64,000 bases of DNA from a virus. Position 1 is the stretch's first letter. Each line of letters opens with the position of its first letter. The notes beneath the pieces are model-generated. The model ran no database searches and was not told where the DNA came from. It worked only from the letters and a program-made list of their open reading frames with translations. Below are positions 35,044 to 43,290 of this stretch, piece after piece. The stretch covers positions 1-64,000 of the IMG/VR virus record IMGVR_UViG_3300001097_000002; one strand, 5' to 3'. Position numbers and translations under genes: made by a program.

Positions 35044-35665
35044 AACCATTATCCTCTTCATCGCTTTTACCATAAGTGGCAGTTCTTAACAACGTGCATC
35101 TATAGCATCCACCCATGCCATCATAATCATCTAATCCATATGCGGCATTGTGTAGGTTGGTATCACTACAACTTGTTCGGTCATGTTGTGGCGCAATCAT
35201 GTTAACGTAGTTTATTCTTAATTCTTCTTCATCATTGCGTTCTACTGATAAGTTGTCAACCAACGGAAATTTAACTATCAATTTATCACGTAGTTCAATC
35301 ATTTGCGCATCACTACATTGTACACTCATACCATATGATGGACCCCAATTTAACGACACGCTGTTGAAGTTGTCAGTATACATAATAGAGATATTATTCT
35401 TATTAGCACTTTTGATAATATCATATGCATATACATGTGACATTGTTTCCATAATATCAGTCTTCACATTATTAATAAATATGTAATAATCGTCTACGCT
35501 TAATGAATCCGTTTGGTGTCTATTTCTAAGTTTCCATTCATCGTTTGCGCTTACAAGTGCTTGCGCATACGTCATAATGCGGTCATCAGTTTCTAGTTCT
35601 TCTGTAGTAAATCCACATGTTAATGCTAGTTTAGTTAGACTGTCTGTTACAACTACTGGTTTCAT
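35036..35665 (-). CDS. Hypothetical protein (209 aa)
   Basis: Acidic protein with a C-terminal Cys/His cluster (SCSDTNLHNAAY, GGCYRCTLLR) that may bind metal. Overlaps both neighbours by a few bases. Not recognised. Confidence 0.55.
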   Translation of the reverse strand: MKPVVVTDSLTKLALTCGFTTEELETDDRIMTYAQALVSANDEWKLRNRHQTDSLSVDDYYIFINNVKTDIMETMSHVYAYDIIKSANKNNISIMYTDNFNSVSLNWGPSYGMSVQCSDAQMIELRDKLIVKFPLVDNLSVERNDEEELRINYVNMIAPQHDRTSCSDTNLHNAAYGLDDYDGMGGCYRCTLLRTATYGKSDEEDNGYE

Positions 35666-35898
35666 TAGACCACCTCAATAAATACTTCAACATCAATAGT
35701 ATAAACGCATTTTATAGTGACTTGTGTTGGATACGTTGTAGGTAACGGTGTTTCAATGTTAAACATAATTTCCTGTATATCTACTTCACCGTTTGATAAG
35801 TGATAATATAACCCCATACTGCCTAATTGCCTATAAACAAGATTGATTAATTCTTCTATACTATTAACGGTTAGGATTGTGCTATTAGTTTCACTCAT
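35665..35898 (-). CDS. Hypothetical protein (77 aa)
   Basis: Small alpha/beta protein; start overlaps the previous gene's stop, AGGAGC upstream. Unknown. Confidence 0.6.
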   Translation of the reverse strand: MSETNSTILTVNSIEELINLVYRQLGSMGLYYHLSNGEVDIQEIMFNIETPLPTTYPTQVTIKCVYTIDVEVFIEVV

Positions 35899-36239
35899 AA
35901 TGATGCTCCTTTTAATGCATACTTATTTTCACATAATGTAAACAAGAACTCTGTAACATCATCAAACTCGTCTTGCAATACTGCTAGTTTTATCTCCTCG
36001 TCATATAATAAATGATACAACATGCATAAAGGTAAATGCGAAGCGAATAAATGCTCAGAACTACGAATTACAGACTTATATTCAGGTAAGAATTCAAGCT
36101 CATATACTTCTAGTAACTGACTAACATTAATACAGTCTTTAGCAATTTCATTTATACCCTTGTTAATGATACGCGCTTTCATATCAGGCGACTGGTTATA
36201 ATCTAAAACAAAGTTTTGACCTGTGAATAAAGTGTTCAT
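35895..36239 (-). CDS. Hypothetical protein (114 aa)
   Basis: ATG 36239 with GAGG upstream. Helical. First gene of the group behind the promoter at 36282. Unknown. Confidence 0.6.
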   Translation of the reverse strand: MNTLFTGQNFVLDYNQSPDMKARIINKGINEIAKDCINVSQLLEVYELEFLPEYKSVIRSSEHLFASHLPLCMLYHLLYDEEIKLAVLQDEFDDVTEFLFTLCENKYALKGASL

Positions 36240-36281
36240 AATATGCCTCATGATTTAAATGAAAAATTAGTGTACAGGTTC

Positions 36282-36309
36282 ATTATACACTAATTGTTAG
36301 ACTTGTAAA
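36282..36309 (-). promoter_or_regulatory. Early promoter
   Basis: Minus-strand TTTACA, 16-base spacer, TATAAT, upstream of the 36239 start. Confidence 0.65.
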
Positions 36310-36447
36310 GTATTATTTCATAATACGTTTTAGTTATTTGTCCATACTTCGATTGAAGTGCATGTAATATAACACAATAAATACACATATCAACTATTAT
36401 TTTTGTTTAAGTACAAGTAATCCAAACTATAACTATAAAGTGATATT

Positions 36448-36924
36448 ATGCAAACAGAACACATAACCGCGGAAAATTATCAATATAAGTTACCATTTGA
36501 CAATAAAGAAGGCAAAGACGTTTTTCGGTACATACCGCATGCACCAGAGATTGAGGATGTTGACGAGGATTTTAAAGAAAAGAACTGCTATAAGAACGAT
36601 ACTTTTATTAGGGGTGCGTATGTCAGTTACCCATACACTAAAGAACATCTTGATGAAATGAAACGTTGCAAAGACGATTCTTTTTACTTTATCCAAAATT
36701 ACGTAAGAATTAACACGCTTGATTATGGTGTACGGTTATTTGACCCTTTCCAGTATCAGAAAAATATGATTAAGATGATGGACGAAAATCGTTTTACAAT
36801 ATTTACAACTTCACGCCAAGCGGGTAAATGCGTGCACGGTACTACTGAAATAACAGTGCGTAATAAAACCACTGGCTTGATAGAAACAGTTGAGATAGAA
36901 GATTTCTTTTCGCGTTTTGAGTAA
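36448..36924 (+). CDS. 17: Large terminase gp17 N-fragment fused to split-intein N-fragment
   Basis: 158 residues. Residues 1-127 match the start of T4-type terminase: LFDPFQYQKNMIKMM (adenine-binding Q motif) and TIFTTSRQAGK, the Walker A loop up to its Lys127. Instead of the expected Thr-Thr, residues 128-158 begin CVHGTTEITV and continue to IEDFFSRFE before the stop. A Cys1 start with a Gly-Thr-x-Ile beta-strand is an intein N-terminus; 31 residues fits the atypically early-split inteins known from phage terminases (AceL-TerL, 25-residue IntN). Activity requires trans-splicing with an IntC-terminase C-half, not found in the window. Confidence 0.88.
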   Translation: MQTEHITAENYQYKLPFDNKEGKDVFRYIPHAPEIEDVDEDFKEKNCYKNDTFIRGAYVSYPYTKEHLDEMKRCKDDSFYFIQNYVRINTLDYGVRLFDPFQYQKNMIKMMDENRFTIFTTSRQAGKCVHGTTEITVRNKTTGLIETVEIEDFFSRFE

Positions 36925-36927
36925 CCA

Positions 36928-36953
36928 CAAAAAAGGAGTGTAAACACACTCCC
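36928..36953 (-). terminator. Terminator (minus)
   Basis: GGAGTGT/ACACTCC hairpin followed on the minus strand by TTTTTT; ends the 36974 gene against the convergent gp17 fragment. Confidence 0.75.
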
Positions 36954-36973
36954 AAATAACGTAGCGTTAACTA

Positions 36974-37207
36974 CTAGGCAACCTCACCATACAGTGATAC
37001 AACCAAATCTTTTAATGCTTTAAGTCGGTAATCATATGCTGGATAATATCCCAATTTAACTTTTCCATACGTTGAACGCGCCATACCAACTTCATCTGCA
37101 ATTTCATCACCGATGAAATCTTTATTAATTATGTGGTGTAAAGCAACAAAGCGTTTATTGTTAGTGCTTGCTGAATGTTGGTCACGAACGTTACAGGTTG
37201 GTTTCAT
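36974..37207 (-). CDS. Small helix-turn-helix-like protein (77 aa)
   Basis: DEIADEVGMARSTYGKVKLGYYPAYD resembles a helix-turn-helix and matches GVIANKLSIPTSSFSKIKLGYFYA in the 38182 gene (same spacing, shared F[V]xLH and KxKLGY). Predicted DNA-binding regulator, paralogous to that gene. Confidence 0.6.
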   Translation of the reverse strand: MKPTCNVRDQHSASTNNKRFVALHHIINKDFIGDEIADEVGMARSTYGKVKLGYYPAYDYRLKALKDLVVSLYGEVA

Positions 37208-37260
37208 ATAAATATTCCAATTATTAAAAGTTGTTGTGTTAACTAAATCCTACAAAACTA

Positions 37261-37288
37261 ATTATACACGATTATTTAGGGTTGTCAA
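37261..37288 (-). promoter_or_regulatory. Early promoter
   Basis: Minus-strand TTGACA, 16-base spacer, TATAAT, upstream of the 36974 gene. Confidence 0.7.
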
Positions 37289-37305
37289 TTACAAAGGTGG
37301 ATTAA

Positions 37306-37872
37306 ATGTTTTTAAAGTATAGCGTAATGCTCAATATTATTTTAGTTATGTTATCAGTGACTTTATTTTACAAGTACGACAAAACAGTAAAAGAAGTAGA
37401 ACTGGTTAAACTTAATTGCGAATTATCAATAACCGAATCTAACAATGATATTATTAAGGATAACATAATAGAACTTACACGTATTAAAGCATTACAAGAT
37501 AAACAACATCAAAAATTCTTAGAGGTCAACGATGAACTTATTAACACGCAACAAAAATTCAATGCTGACATTAGCGCTGTTAACGCTACTAATGAGCGGT
37601 TGCTCATTGATGCACAAGAAGCAAGAAGTAAAGCCTTTACCACAGATATCAAATCTGACAACCGTTCAGAAGCCTTACGTGAATATGCAACTATTAGAGA
37701 AGGATTACATGATGAATGTAAATATTCACTTATTGAGGTCTCAGAAGATGCTACAAGACTTCAGCAAAAAGTATTAGAATTTGATAAAAAATGGGATATC
37801 CAAAGTGATACTATACTAGGATTATCAGCCAATAAAAAAGCCGACACTAGTGACTTAGTACCGGCTCAGTAG
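37306..37872 (+). CDS. Rz: i-spanin (Rz-like)
   Basis: 188 residues. One N-terminal membrane segment (residues 5-23, YSVMLNIILVMLSVTLFYK) followed by a long periplasmic coiled-coil region (residues 30-150), the Rz organisation. Joins with the nested Rz1 lipoprotein to fuse inner and outer membranes at lysis. No endolysin or holin gene is recognised next to it. Confidence 0.8.
   Translation: MFLKYSVMLNIILVMLSVTLFYKYDKTVKEVELVKLNCELSITESNNDIIKDNIIELTRIKALQDKQHQKFLEVNDELINTQQKFNADISAVNATNERLLIDAQEARSKAFTTDIKSDNRSEALREYATIREGLHDECKYSLIEVSEDATRLQQKVLEFDKKWDIQSDTILGLSANKKADTSDLVPAQ
37532..37777 (+). CDS. Rz1: o-spanin lipoprotein (Rz1-like), nested in Rz
   Basis: 81 residues in another frame wholly inside the Rz gene; GAGG lies 6 bases before the ATG. 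Signal LALLTLLMSGC with lipobox MSGC (Cys24), then KKQEVKPLPQI. Complete embedding of Rz1 in Rz is a known spanin gene arrangement. Confidence 0.82.
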   Translation: MNLLTRNKNSMLTLALLTLLMSGCSLMHKKQEVKPLPQISNLTTVQKPYVNMQLLEKDYMMNVNIHLLRSQKMLQDFSKKY

Positions 37873-37887
37873 CAATTAAAACATTTT

Positions 37888-38148
37888 CTATGCTGCTAAC
37901 TCTTTAAGTTTTACCACACGTAGCGAAGTACCTCTGTGGTTTTTAAGGACTTTCAAAGCCATTGACGAATCAAGTTCAGTAACTGTCTTTTTAAGACGTG
38001 TAAGTTTTTTCTTGTTAGAAATAACCCACGCTTTAGAATTAACTTGGGTAATACCATCATAACTATAAATGCGGTTACACGACATACGATTAAGGTCTAA
38101 TGCGGCACGTATAACTGTGGTAGTGTCGTGTGTTTGGCGATTACTCAT
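37888..38148 (-). CDS. Small basic protein (86 aa)
   Basis: Very basic and helical (SNKKKLTRLKKTVTELDSS); probable nucleic-acid binder by charge. Adjacent to the helix-turn-helix-like 38182 gene. Unknown. Confidence 0.55.
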   Translation of the reverse strand: MSNRQTHDTTTVIRAALDLNRMSCNRIYSYDGITQVNSKAWVISNKKKLTRLKKTVTELDSSMALKVLKNHRGTSLRVVKLKELAA

Positions 38149-38181
38149 AATGTTTCCTTTGATAATTGATTTAAGATTGTA

Positions 38182-38544
38182 TTACTTAACGTTGATTGTA
38201 ATATCACCAACAAAGTTCAATGGGATATTAACAACAACTGACTTCTTCTTAGCGGCTGATTTCTTAACAGTAGTAGACTCTCCTAATACCGATTTACCAT
38301 GCATTTTAACTTCTTTGATATCTAAAATAGATGGACGAACTTCACTTTTAACTAACCGACTCATTGATTGCAAAATATCAGCATCAGCATAGAAGTATCC
38401 CAACTTGATTTTTGAAAATGATGAAGTTGGGATACTAAGTTTATTTGCAATAACACCATCACGATATTTCGATGATAATGTTTCGTGTAGTTTAACGAAT
38501 TTTTTGTTACATCTGGTGTGGTTGTACTGACCGCGAAATGCCAT
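38182..38544 (-). CDS. Helix-turn-helix-like protein with basic linker (120 aa)
   Basis: N-terminal 60 residues are paralogous to the 36974 protein (FVKLHETLSSKYRDG, SKIKLGY). A Lys/Ala linker (KKSAAKKKS) leads to a hydrophobic beta tail (VVVNIPLNFVGDITINVK). Predicted DNA-binding protein; function unknown. Confidence 0.6.
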   Translation of the reverse strand: MAFRGQYNHTRCNKKFVKLHETLSSKYRDGVIANKLSIPTSSFSKIKLGYFYADADILQSMSRLVKSEVRPSILDIKEVKMHGKSVLGESTTVKKSAAKKKSVVVNIPLNFVGDITINVK

Positions 38545-38588
38545 AAAATATCCTGTTTGATATAAATTGTTACTTGATTGTGTTGTTA

Positions 38589-38616
38589 AGTATAAACACT
38601 TTTAATATTAATGCAA
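38589..38616 (-). promoter_or_regulatory. Early promoter
   Basis: Minus-strand TTGCAT, 16-base spacer, TATACT, upstream of the 38182 gene. Confidence 0.5.
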
Positions 38617-38617
38617 G

Positions 38618-38893
38618 CTATTTTTTAACATTACGTTTATTACGCTTTCTGATAAGCGCCATTTGAATTTTATCAACAACCATCATAACAAGTTTAAAAA
38701 CGAATACTAATAATACGCAGGCGATAAGAATTACAAACAATAATAAGAACGGTCCCCAAATTGGTGAAAGCACCATTAACCAACTCATGTCACTAAAATT
38801 AAAAACTTTGGCTGCTGCAAATATCGCTGTCAACATAACAAAGATACTCGTGCCACCAACATATACTGGTGATGTTGAACTTTCTTTACGCAT
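38618..38893 (-). CDS. Small membrane protein (91 aa)
   Basis: Two hydrophobic segments (about residues 12-30 and 38-70) with a basic tail (RKRNKRNVKK). SDMSWLMVLSPIWGPFLLL resembles the phage Fragile-X-F-type membrane proteins. Function unknown. Confidence 0.6.
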   Translation of the reverse strand: MRKESSTSPVYVGGTSIFVMLTAIFAAAKVFNFSDMSWLMVLSPIWGPFLLLFVILIACVLLVFVFKLVMMVVDKIQMALIRKRNKRNVKK

Positions 38894-38930
38894 GATACTC
38901 CTTAACTGATTAATTAATAATAACTAAATA

Positions 38931-38959
38931 ACTATACACGTATAACTATGAGATGTCAA
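38931..38959 (-). promoter_or_regulatory. Early promoter
   Basis: Minus-strand TTGACA, 17-base spacer, TATAGT; drives the 38618 gene and overlaps the region just before gp4. Confidence 0.6.
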
Positions 38960-38967
38960 TAACTATT

Positions 38968-39429
38968 ATGGCTGGATATCCTAAACCAAAAAGGTTCAAA
39001 CCCGAAAACCCGAAAAAATATGTTGGTAAAGTAAATGACATTATCAGTCGTAGCAGTTGGGAAACAAAAATGTTCCATTGGTGTGACAACAACCCTAGCG
39101 TGGTACGTTGGAACAGCGAGGATGTTATTATACCATACTTTAGCAATGCTGACGGTAAAATGCGCAAATACCATATTGATGTTTACGCTGCTATTAAAAT
39201 GAAAGACGGCAGCGTAAAACAATACATTATAGAAATAAAACCTTACGAGCAAACGATTAAACCAAAAATGCGCGGACGTAAGAAAAAAGAAACATATCTA
39301 AAAGAATGCTATACATTCCAAGTTAATACTGACAAGTGGCAACATGCAACGGCATGGGCTAAGCAAAACGATATGGAATTTATCATAATGGATGAATATT
39401 CACTTGGTCTAAAAAAGAGAAAACCATAA
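38968..39429 (+). CDS. 4: Head completion protein gp4
   Basis: 153 residues from ATG 38968 (in-frame ATG at 38953 possible). Closely follows T4 gp4: NPKKYVGKVNDIISRSSWE, WCDNNPSVVRWNSE, IPYFSNADGKMRKYHIDVYA and IIEIKPYEQTIKP, a restriction-endonuclease-like fold. Adds to heads after packaging before tail joining. Confidence 0.92.
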   Translation: MAGYPKPKRFKPENPKKYVGKVNDIISRSSWETKMFHWCDNNPSVVRWNSEDVIIPYFSNADGKMRKYHIDVYAAIKMKDGSVKQYIIEIKPYEQTIKPKMRGRKKKETYLKECYTFQVNTDKWQHATAWAKQNDMEFIIMDEYSLGLKKRKP

Positions 39430-39443
39430 TGCTAAGTGACAAA

Positions 39444-39704
39444 TTAAAAATACATAACCTTTGCTAATGCATCCATCGAATATCTGTCTAATCTCATAGT
39501 GTTTTTCTCGGTTGAGTAAACCGTTTCTTTAACAATAATTTTTTGGTGTATATTTCTCTGTATATATGTAAACACTTTATCGTTAGATTCTAGTATAAAT
39601 ACGTCCTTAATTGGCTTGCCATGTTTATCTAAGCAAATCATGCCAATACGGTCCGCATTCATATTAGAACGCTCAAAATCAAAATTCTCATTAACGTGTG
39701 ACAT
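39444..39704 (-). CDS. Hypothetical protein (86 aa)
   Basis: GGAGTTAACT upstream of ATG. Small beta-rich protein, unknown. Confidence 0.6.
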   Translation of the reverse strand: MSHVNENFDFERSNMNADRIGMICLDKHGKPIKDVFILESNDKVFTYIQRNIHQKIIVKETVYSTEKNTMRLDRYSMDALAKVMYF

Positions 39705-39718
39705 AGTTAACTCCAGTC

Positions 39719-39747
39719 ATCATAACAATACTTGCATAGGTTGTCAA
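39719..39747 (-). promoter_or_regulatory. Early promoter
   Basis: Minus-strand TTGACA, 17-base spacer, TATGAT, upstream of the 39444 gene. Confidence 0.55.
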
Positions 39748-39751
39748 GTAA

Positions 39752-40246
39752 CTATCTTCTTTTATTCCATTGTAGTTCACTCCATTCAGTAGTGCTATCA
39801 TGATGACCTAGTTTATCTGTCGATACCAACCCATTTTTGATAGTAATGCGAATATGTCGACCATCATCAGCAAATAGTAAATCACTTTCATCAACTTGTA
39901 TAAGGTCAGTAATATATCCCACTGCTATACTTTTATTAACACCACCGTTTCCGTAGTGCTTACTATAAGGGGCGTATATGCCGTCATCAAAATAAAATAC
40001 TGGATACAGTGAATGTGTTACATTAGGTCCAAGATGAACACGCTCTAGCTTGATATATTTTAGCATGTTGTTGGTACTATGTACATTAATAAAAAAATCA
40101 TCTACTATTCTACGCCTACGAAAAATAGTATTAAAATAAAAACGTGCAATGTTCATTGCTGCAATGAAATTCAGTGCAGCAAATACAGCACCAACAACGC
40201 AAGCAAAAAGAAATCCTACAGATAAACAAAATATTATAAAATCCAT
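39752..40246 (-). CDS. Membrane-anchored protein (164 aa)
   Basis: One long hydrophobic N-terminal segment (residues 2-33, perhaps two passes), an RRRR stop-transfer sequence, then a soluble beta-rich domain. Unknown; possibly acts at the host inner membrane. Confidence 0.6.
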   Translation of the reverse strand: MDFIIFCLSVGFLFACVVGAVFAALNFIAAMNIARFYFNTIFRRRRIVDDFFINVHSTNNMLKYIKLERVHLGPNVTHSLYPVFYFDDGIYAPYSKHYGNGGVNKSIAVGYITDLIQVDESDLLFADDGRHIRITIKNGLVSTDKLGHHDSTTEWSELQWNKRR

Positions 40247-40412
40247 GACCATAATTCTTAACCCTCATAATCTATTTGGTTGTTTTAAGTGTAAACGTAA
40301 CAGTATCTTCTTGTTGATTGCACGCGCTAATTCACAGCGTTTAATTATACCATAATATAATAGTCAATTAATATTGTTTATATTAACACTCTTCTCACAT
40401 ATTGTACATATA

Positions 40413-40448
40413 AAAAAAGCCTAACACATTACGCATCAGGCTTTTTTG
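40413..40448 (-). terminator. Terminator after the uvsX operon
   Basis: AAAAAAGCCT pairs with AGGCTTTTTT; downstream of uvsX and the 37-residue gene on the minus strand. Confidence 0.8.
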
Positions 40449-40460
40449 TTACGATAGTAT

Positions 40461-40574
40461 TTATTTCTGACTTATTAGTTTAATCAGTTTACGCCACACG
40501 TACATAGTTGTGTTTGGCAAGTGTAGTATTACTAAAATAATAACAATTGTTGCTATAATTATATAAGTATTCAC
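40461..40574 (-). CDS. Single-pass membrane peptide (37 aa), GTG start
   Basis: The GTG overlaps the uvsX stop (GTGA). Begins MNTYIIIATIVIILVILHL, one membrane helix, then a basic tail. Terminator follows closely. Confidence 0.5.
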   Translation of the reverse strand: MNTYIIIATIVIILVILHLPNTTMYVWRKLIKLISQK

Positions 40575-41680
40575 TCGTCATTACCTAAAAAATCATCGCC
40601 ACCATCCCAATCATCGCCACCACCTAACATAGTTTCATTAGTATCAACTTCGTCGTGAATTAGTTTACCACTGCTAATTTGATACATAGTTTCCACGTCT
40701 GAATGGAATTTCTCTTCTGCAAACAAAGGACCCCAGAATTTAGAACTATTGGTATCTTTGGCGCGCCACTTCTGGTCTTCTTGTACACCTTCAATAACTC
40801 GACTATACCAACCATTTGATGGTTTTTTAATATAACCTACATTCATGCCCACTTCTAGCATACCAGTATACTTATTCATACCACCGTCAAAACGCATTTC
40901 GATTGGAAACTTAGATTTCTCTTTACAGTAACGACTTTTCTCAACGTTCATAATCAAGTTAAATCCAGTAATTTCTTTACCTTCTTTTTCTTGTTGTCGT
41001 CCCATAATGAACACTTGGTCACTTGAATACATGATACCTGAACCACCAGAAACAACAGCTTTTGAAAACAGTTCCATTGTTTGATATACATGCGCTACCC
41101 CAACCATAACAATTTTCATGATACGCAAGTAAGGTGTGACAATACGTGTTAATGATTTTAGTTCTTTAGCACGTGTCATATCAGCTTTGGCTTTACCTTC
41201 TAGTGCATCCTCTGCTTCTTTCTTACTTGCTAAGTTACCTAAGCTGTCAATATAGATAAACACTTTCGCACCTGGATATTCTTTCTTAATCATATCAAGT
41301 TGTTTAACAAGGTCAAACTTCAAGTTTTCAATGTTAAGAAGTGGCATATGCAAGATACGTGAAGTATCAATATCCAAACTGTCAAAATATGATTTAGGTG
41401 TACCGAACTCACTGTCATAAAATAACATGATAGCATCAGGATACTTGGTCATATACGCTTTCGCGCACACGTTAGACAGTACACTCTTACCATGTTTACT
41501 AGGACCCGCAAACAATGTCAAACCAGGTTTTAGTCCACGTCTTAAACTACCAGAGAACGCTAAATTCATTAGCGGAATATCAAGTAGAACATCCTCTTCG
41601 TCAAAAAATACACTGTTATCCAAACCATCAGTGCCTTCAATAATACTGTTTTTCTTTAACGCTTTTAGCATACTACTCAT
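40571..41680 (-). CDS. uvsX: UvsX recombinase (RecA-like)
   Basis: 369 residues. Walker A GPSKHGKS (59-66), Walker B KVFIYIDSLG (138-147), MYSSDQVFIMGRQQ and VEKSRYCKEK in the core, and an acidic Gly-rich tail (DDWDGGDDFLGNDE) as in T4 UvsX, where it modulates interaction with gp32. Catalyses strand exchange for recombination-dependent replication. Lies 9 bases downstream of the polymerase C-terminal piece, so co-transcribed with it. Confidence 0.92.
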   Translation of the reverse strand: MSSMLKALKKNSIIEGTDGLDNSVFFDEEDVLLDIPLMNLAFSGSLRRGLKPGLTLFAGPSKHGKSVLSNVCAKAYMTKYPDAIMLFYDSEFGTPKSYFDSLDIDTSRILHMPLLNIENLKFDLVKQLDMIKKEYPGAKVFIYIDSLGNLASKKEAEDALEGKAKADMTRAKELKSLTRIVTPYLRIMKIVMVGVAHVYQTMELFSKAVVSGGSGIMYSSDQVFIMGRQQEKEGKEITGFNLIMNVEKSRYCKEKSKFPIEMRFDGGMNKYTGMLEVGMNVGYIKKPSNGWYSRVIEGVQEDQKWRAKDTNSSKFWGPLFAEEKFHSDVETMYQISSGKLIHDEVDTNETMLGGGDDWDGGDDFLGNDE

Positions 41681-41689
41681 ATAATTCCC

Positions 41690-42775
41690 TTAAAAGAATG
41701 TTTTTCTGTTATGTGATTTCTTCTTGCCTACGCTTGTATCCTCAGTGGTTACATTAGCGCTTGCAACTAGACCATTATCAATATTTTCTCCATCACCAAA
41801 CTTAAATATTGAACCTGAATGACGAATGTTATAATTTAATAGTTTAGTAAATGATTCAAGCGGACGCATAAACGTCACTTCAAACATATTTTTTCTGTCT
41901 ATGTAATTGTCAAGATTAAACTCCTTTGGTAATTCATCAGGATAACCAATTACAGTTGAGTTAAGTGGATTTCCGTCTACTAGGTCAAGGTACTTAATTT
42001 TACTGCCGCTTTTGATTATGGGGTGGTTCTTAGTATGGATATCACTACTTCTAACAAAGTTGTTATATGTTATAGCAGCGCGTACATGTTTAGGACAACG
42101 CTTGATAGGTTGATTGTTTTCGTCACTCCATTTCTCAATCCCGTTAACACCTTTTGGATATGCAATTTTATTAGGATGTAGGTTTTTATAATCATTTCTA
42201 AATCCCTTAACATACTTGCGCAAACCGTCCTCGTCGCGTGTAACCATATATTTAATACATTCTGTTAGGCTGTTACGTATGACCGCAGGTGTAGAAGTCC
42301 TATTGGTTTCAATACCAAGCATTTTAAGTTTAGGCTCTGTATAACGTACGTGCTCCATATCATATACGTTTAATATATAGTTCTTTTTAGCTCGGAAAAT
42401 AGCACAATCACAAATTGCCTCGCGTTTCATTATCAATCTGTTTTCCATACCGTTTAAGTATTCTGATAACTCACCGTAAGATTTTTCTATAAATGGTTCA
42501 ATATTATCATGTACGTATTCGTCAATTATTGTTATTACTTCATTAGTATCAGTATTGACTGGTAAACTGTCAACCAATGGTGCAACTGTAAAATATAGAC
42601 TATCAGTGTCACCATAAATTGTATAGTCTATATTATTAGTTTTAAATTGTTCATTTAAAAAACCATTAAGCTTTTTCTCCATATATTTAATTGCCAATTG
42701 ACCTGTAGACGTAACAGCTTCTGCTATCTCACGTTTGAAATAACGAAAGCCTTCATTTCCAATCGCACCATAACC
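41690..42775 (-). CDS. 43: DNA polymerase gp43 C-terminal piece, exon 2
   Basis: Begins GYGAIGNEGFRYF, the second half of polymerase motif B, right after the predicted intron. Motif C TIYGDTDSLYF holds the catalytic Asp pair; KMLGIETNRTSTP and KYLDLVDGNPLNST follow as in T4 gp43. The tail (VGKKKSHNRKTFF) would be the clamp-binding end. A TTG at 42778 is in frame, but it lies in the intron end, so splicing from exon 1 is the preferred start. Confidence 0.88.
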   Translation of the reverse strand, partial: GYGAIGNEGFRYFKREIAEAVTSTGQLAIKYMEKKLNGFLNEQFKTNNIDYTIYGDTDSLYFTVAPLVDSLPVNTDTNEVITIIDEYVHDNIEPFIEKSYGELSEYLNGMENRLIMKREAICDCAIFRAKKNYILNVYDMEHVRYTEPKLKMLGIETNRTSTPAVIRNSLTECIKYMVTRDEDGLRKYVKGFRNDYKNLHPNKIAYPKGVNGIEKWSDENNQPIKRCPKHVRAAITYNNFVRSSDIHTKNHPIIKSGSKIKYLDLVDGNPLNSTVIGYPDELPKEFNLDNYIDRKNMFEVTFMRPLESFTKLLNYNIRHSGSIFKFGDGENIDNGLVASANVTTEDTSVGKKKSHNRKTFF

Positions 42776-43076
42776 CAAGATATTAATTCTGAACCGATAA
42801 CTAACCTCAGAATAAAAGTATTTTACTACTTTTGCAACATGTCACCATGTTGATTAGACTATATCATGACCCATTCTCCAGGGCCCTCACCGTTTCCAAT
42901 ACTCTTGTATTGTACTCTACTAACTGCGATTAAGCGCTTTCGATAGTCGTTGCACGCATCCCGTAGGACTTTGTACATGATTGTCTTATTGTGGCTCAAT
43001 AAGAGTTCCCATGTTTAGATGAGTTATTCACTTACACATTACCATGTAAGGCAGCAGTCTTGTTTTACTTGCTTTT
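42776..43076 (-). ncRNA. Group I intron (IA2-like), no ORF, in gp43
   Basis: About 301 bases. P7/P3-side elements are typical: GTGCAACGACTATCGAAAGC (R region) and GATATAGTCTAATC (S region), then CAACATGGTGACATGTTG, almost the hairpin of the T4 td intron at the same place. The 5' exon ends CAGT, pairing with GCTG in the intron to give P1 with the U-G splice-site pair; the intron ends in G (CTTG). Removal joins ...KILANS to GYGAIGN, restoring motif B. Confidence 0.88.
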
Positions 43077-43181
43077 ACTGTTTGCAAGAATCTTGTAGGC
43101 GTATTGTAGTGCGTCTTCTCTGCTAACATCGTTCTCTAATTCAGCTATGCGTTTATTAATAGACGCAATATCTTTATACAT
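43077..43181 (-). CDS. 43: DNA polymerase gp43 exon 1 (start of the C-terminal piece)
   Basis: ATG 43181 begins MYKDIASINKRIAELEND and ends QYAYKILANS at the 5' splice site; KILxNS is the first half of motif B. Without splicing it stops three codons later. AAGGA lies 11 bases upstream. It overlaps the preceding small frame by 8 bases. Confidence 0.75.
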
Positions 43182-43290
43182 ACTTTAAATATTCCTTATC
43201 TTTTGATACGATTGGATTATCGTAATTAAATATGTAACGTTTATCAGTATATTGTTGATACATAATAAACTTAATATCACTTAATTCCAT
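43174..43290 (-). CDS. 38-codon polymerase palm segment in a third frame
   Basis: Begins MELSDIKFIMYQQYTDKRY and ends KDKEYLKYV. The ATG overlaps the stop of the middle piece by 14 bases and its stop overlaps ATG 43181 by 8. By position it is the palm insertion between motifs A and B. Either it is translated as a coupled peptide or two single-base changes broke one reading frame. Confidence 0.5.
   Translation of the reverse strand: MELSDIKFIMYQQYTDKRYIFNYDNPIVSKDKEYLKYV

Noticed and set aside
37306-40252. IntC-terminase C-half near the gp17 fragment
   Set aside because: None of the reading frames between 36.9 and 40.3 kb, or elsewhere in the window, contains terminase ATPase motif II/III or nuclease motifs.
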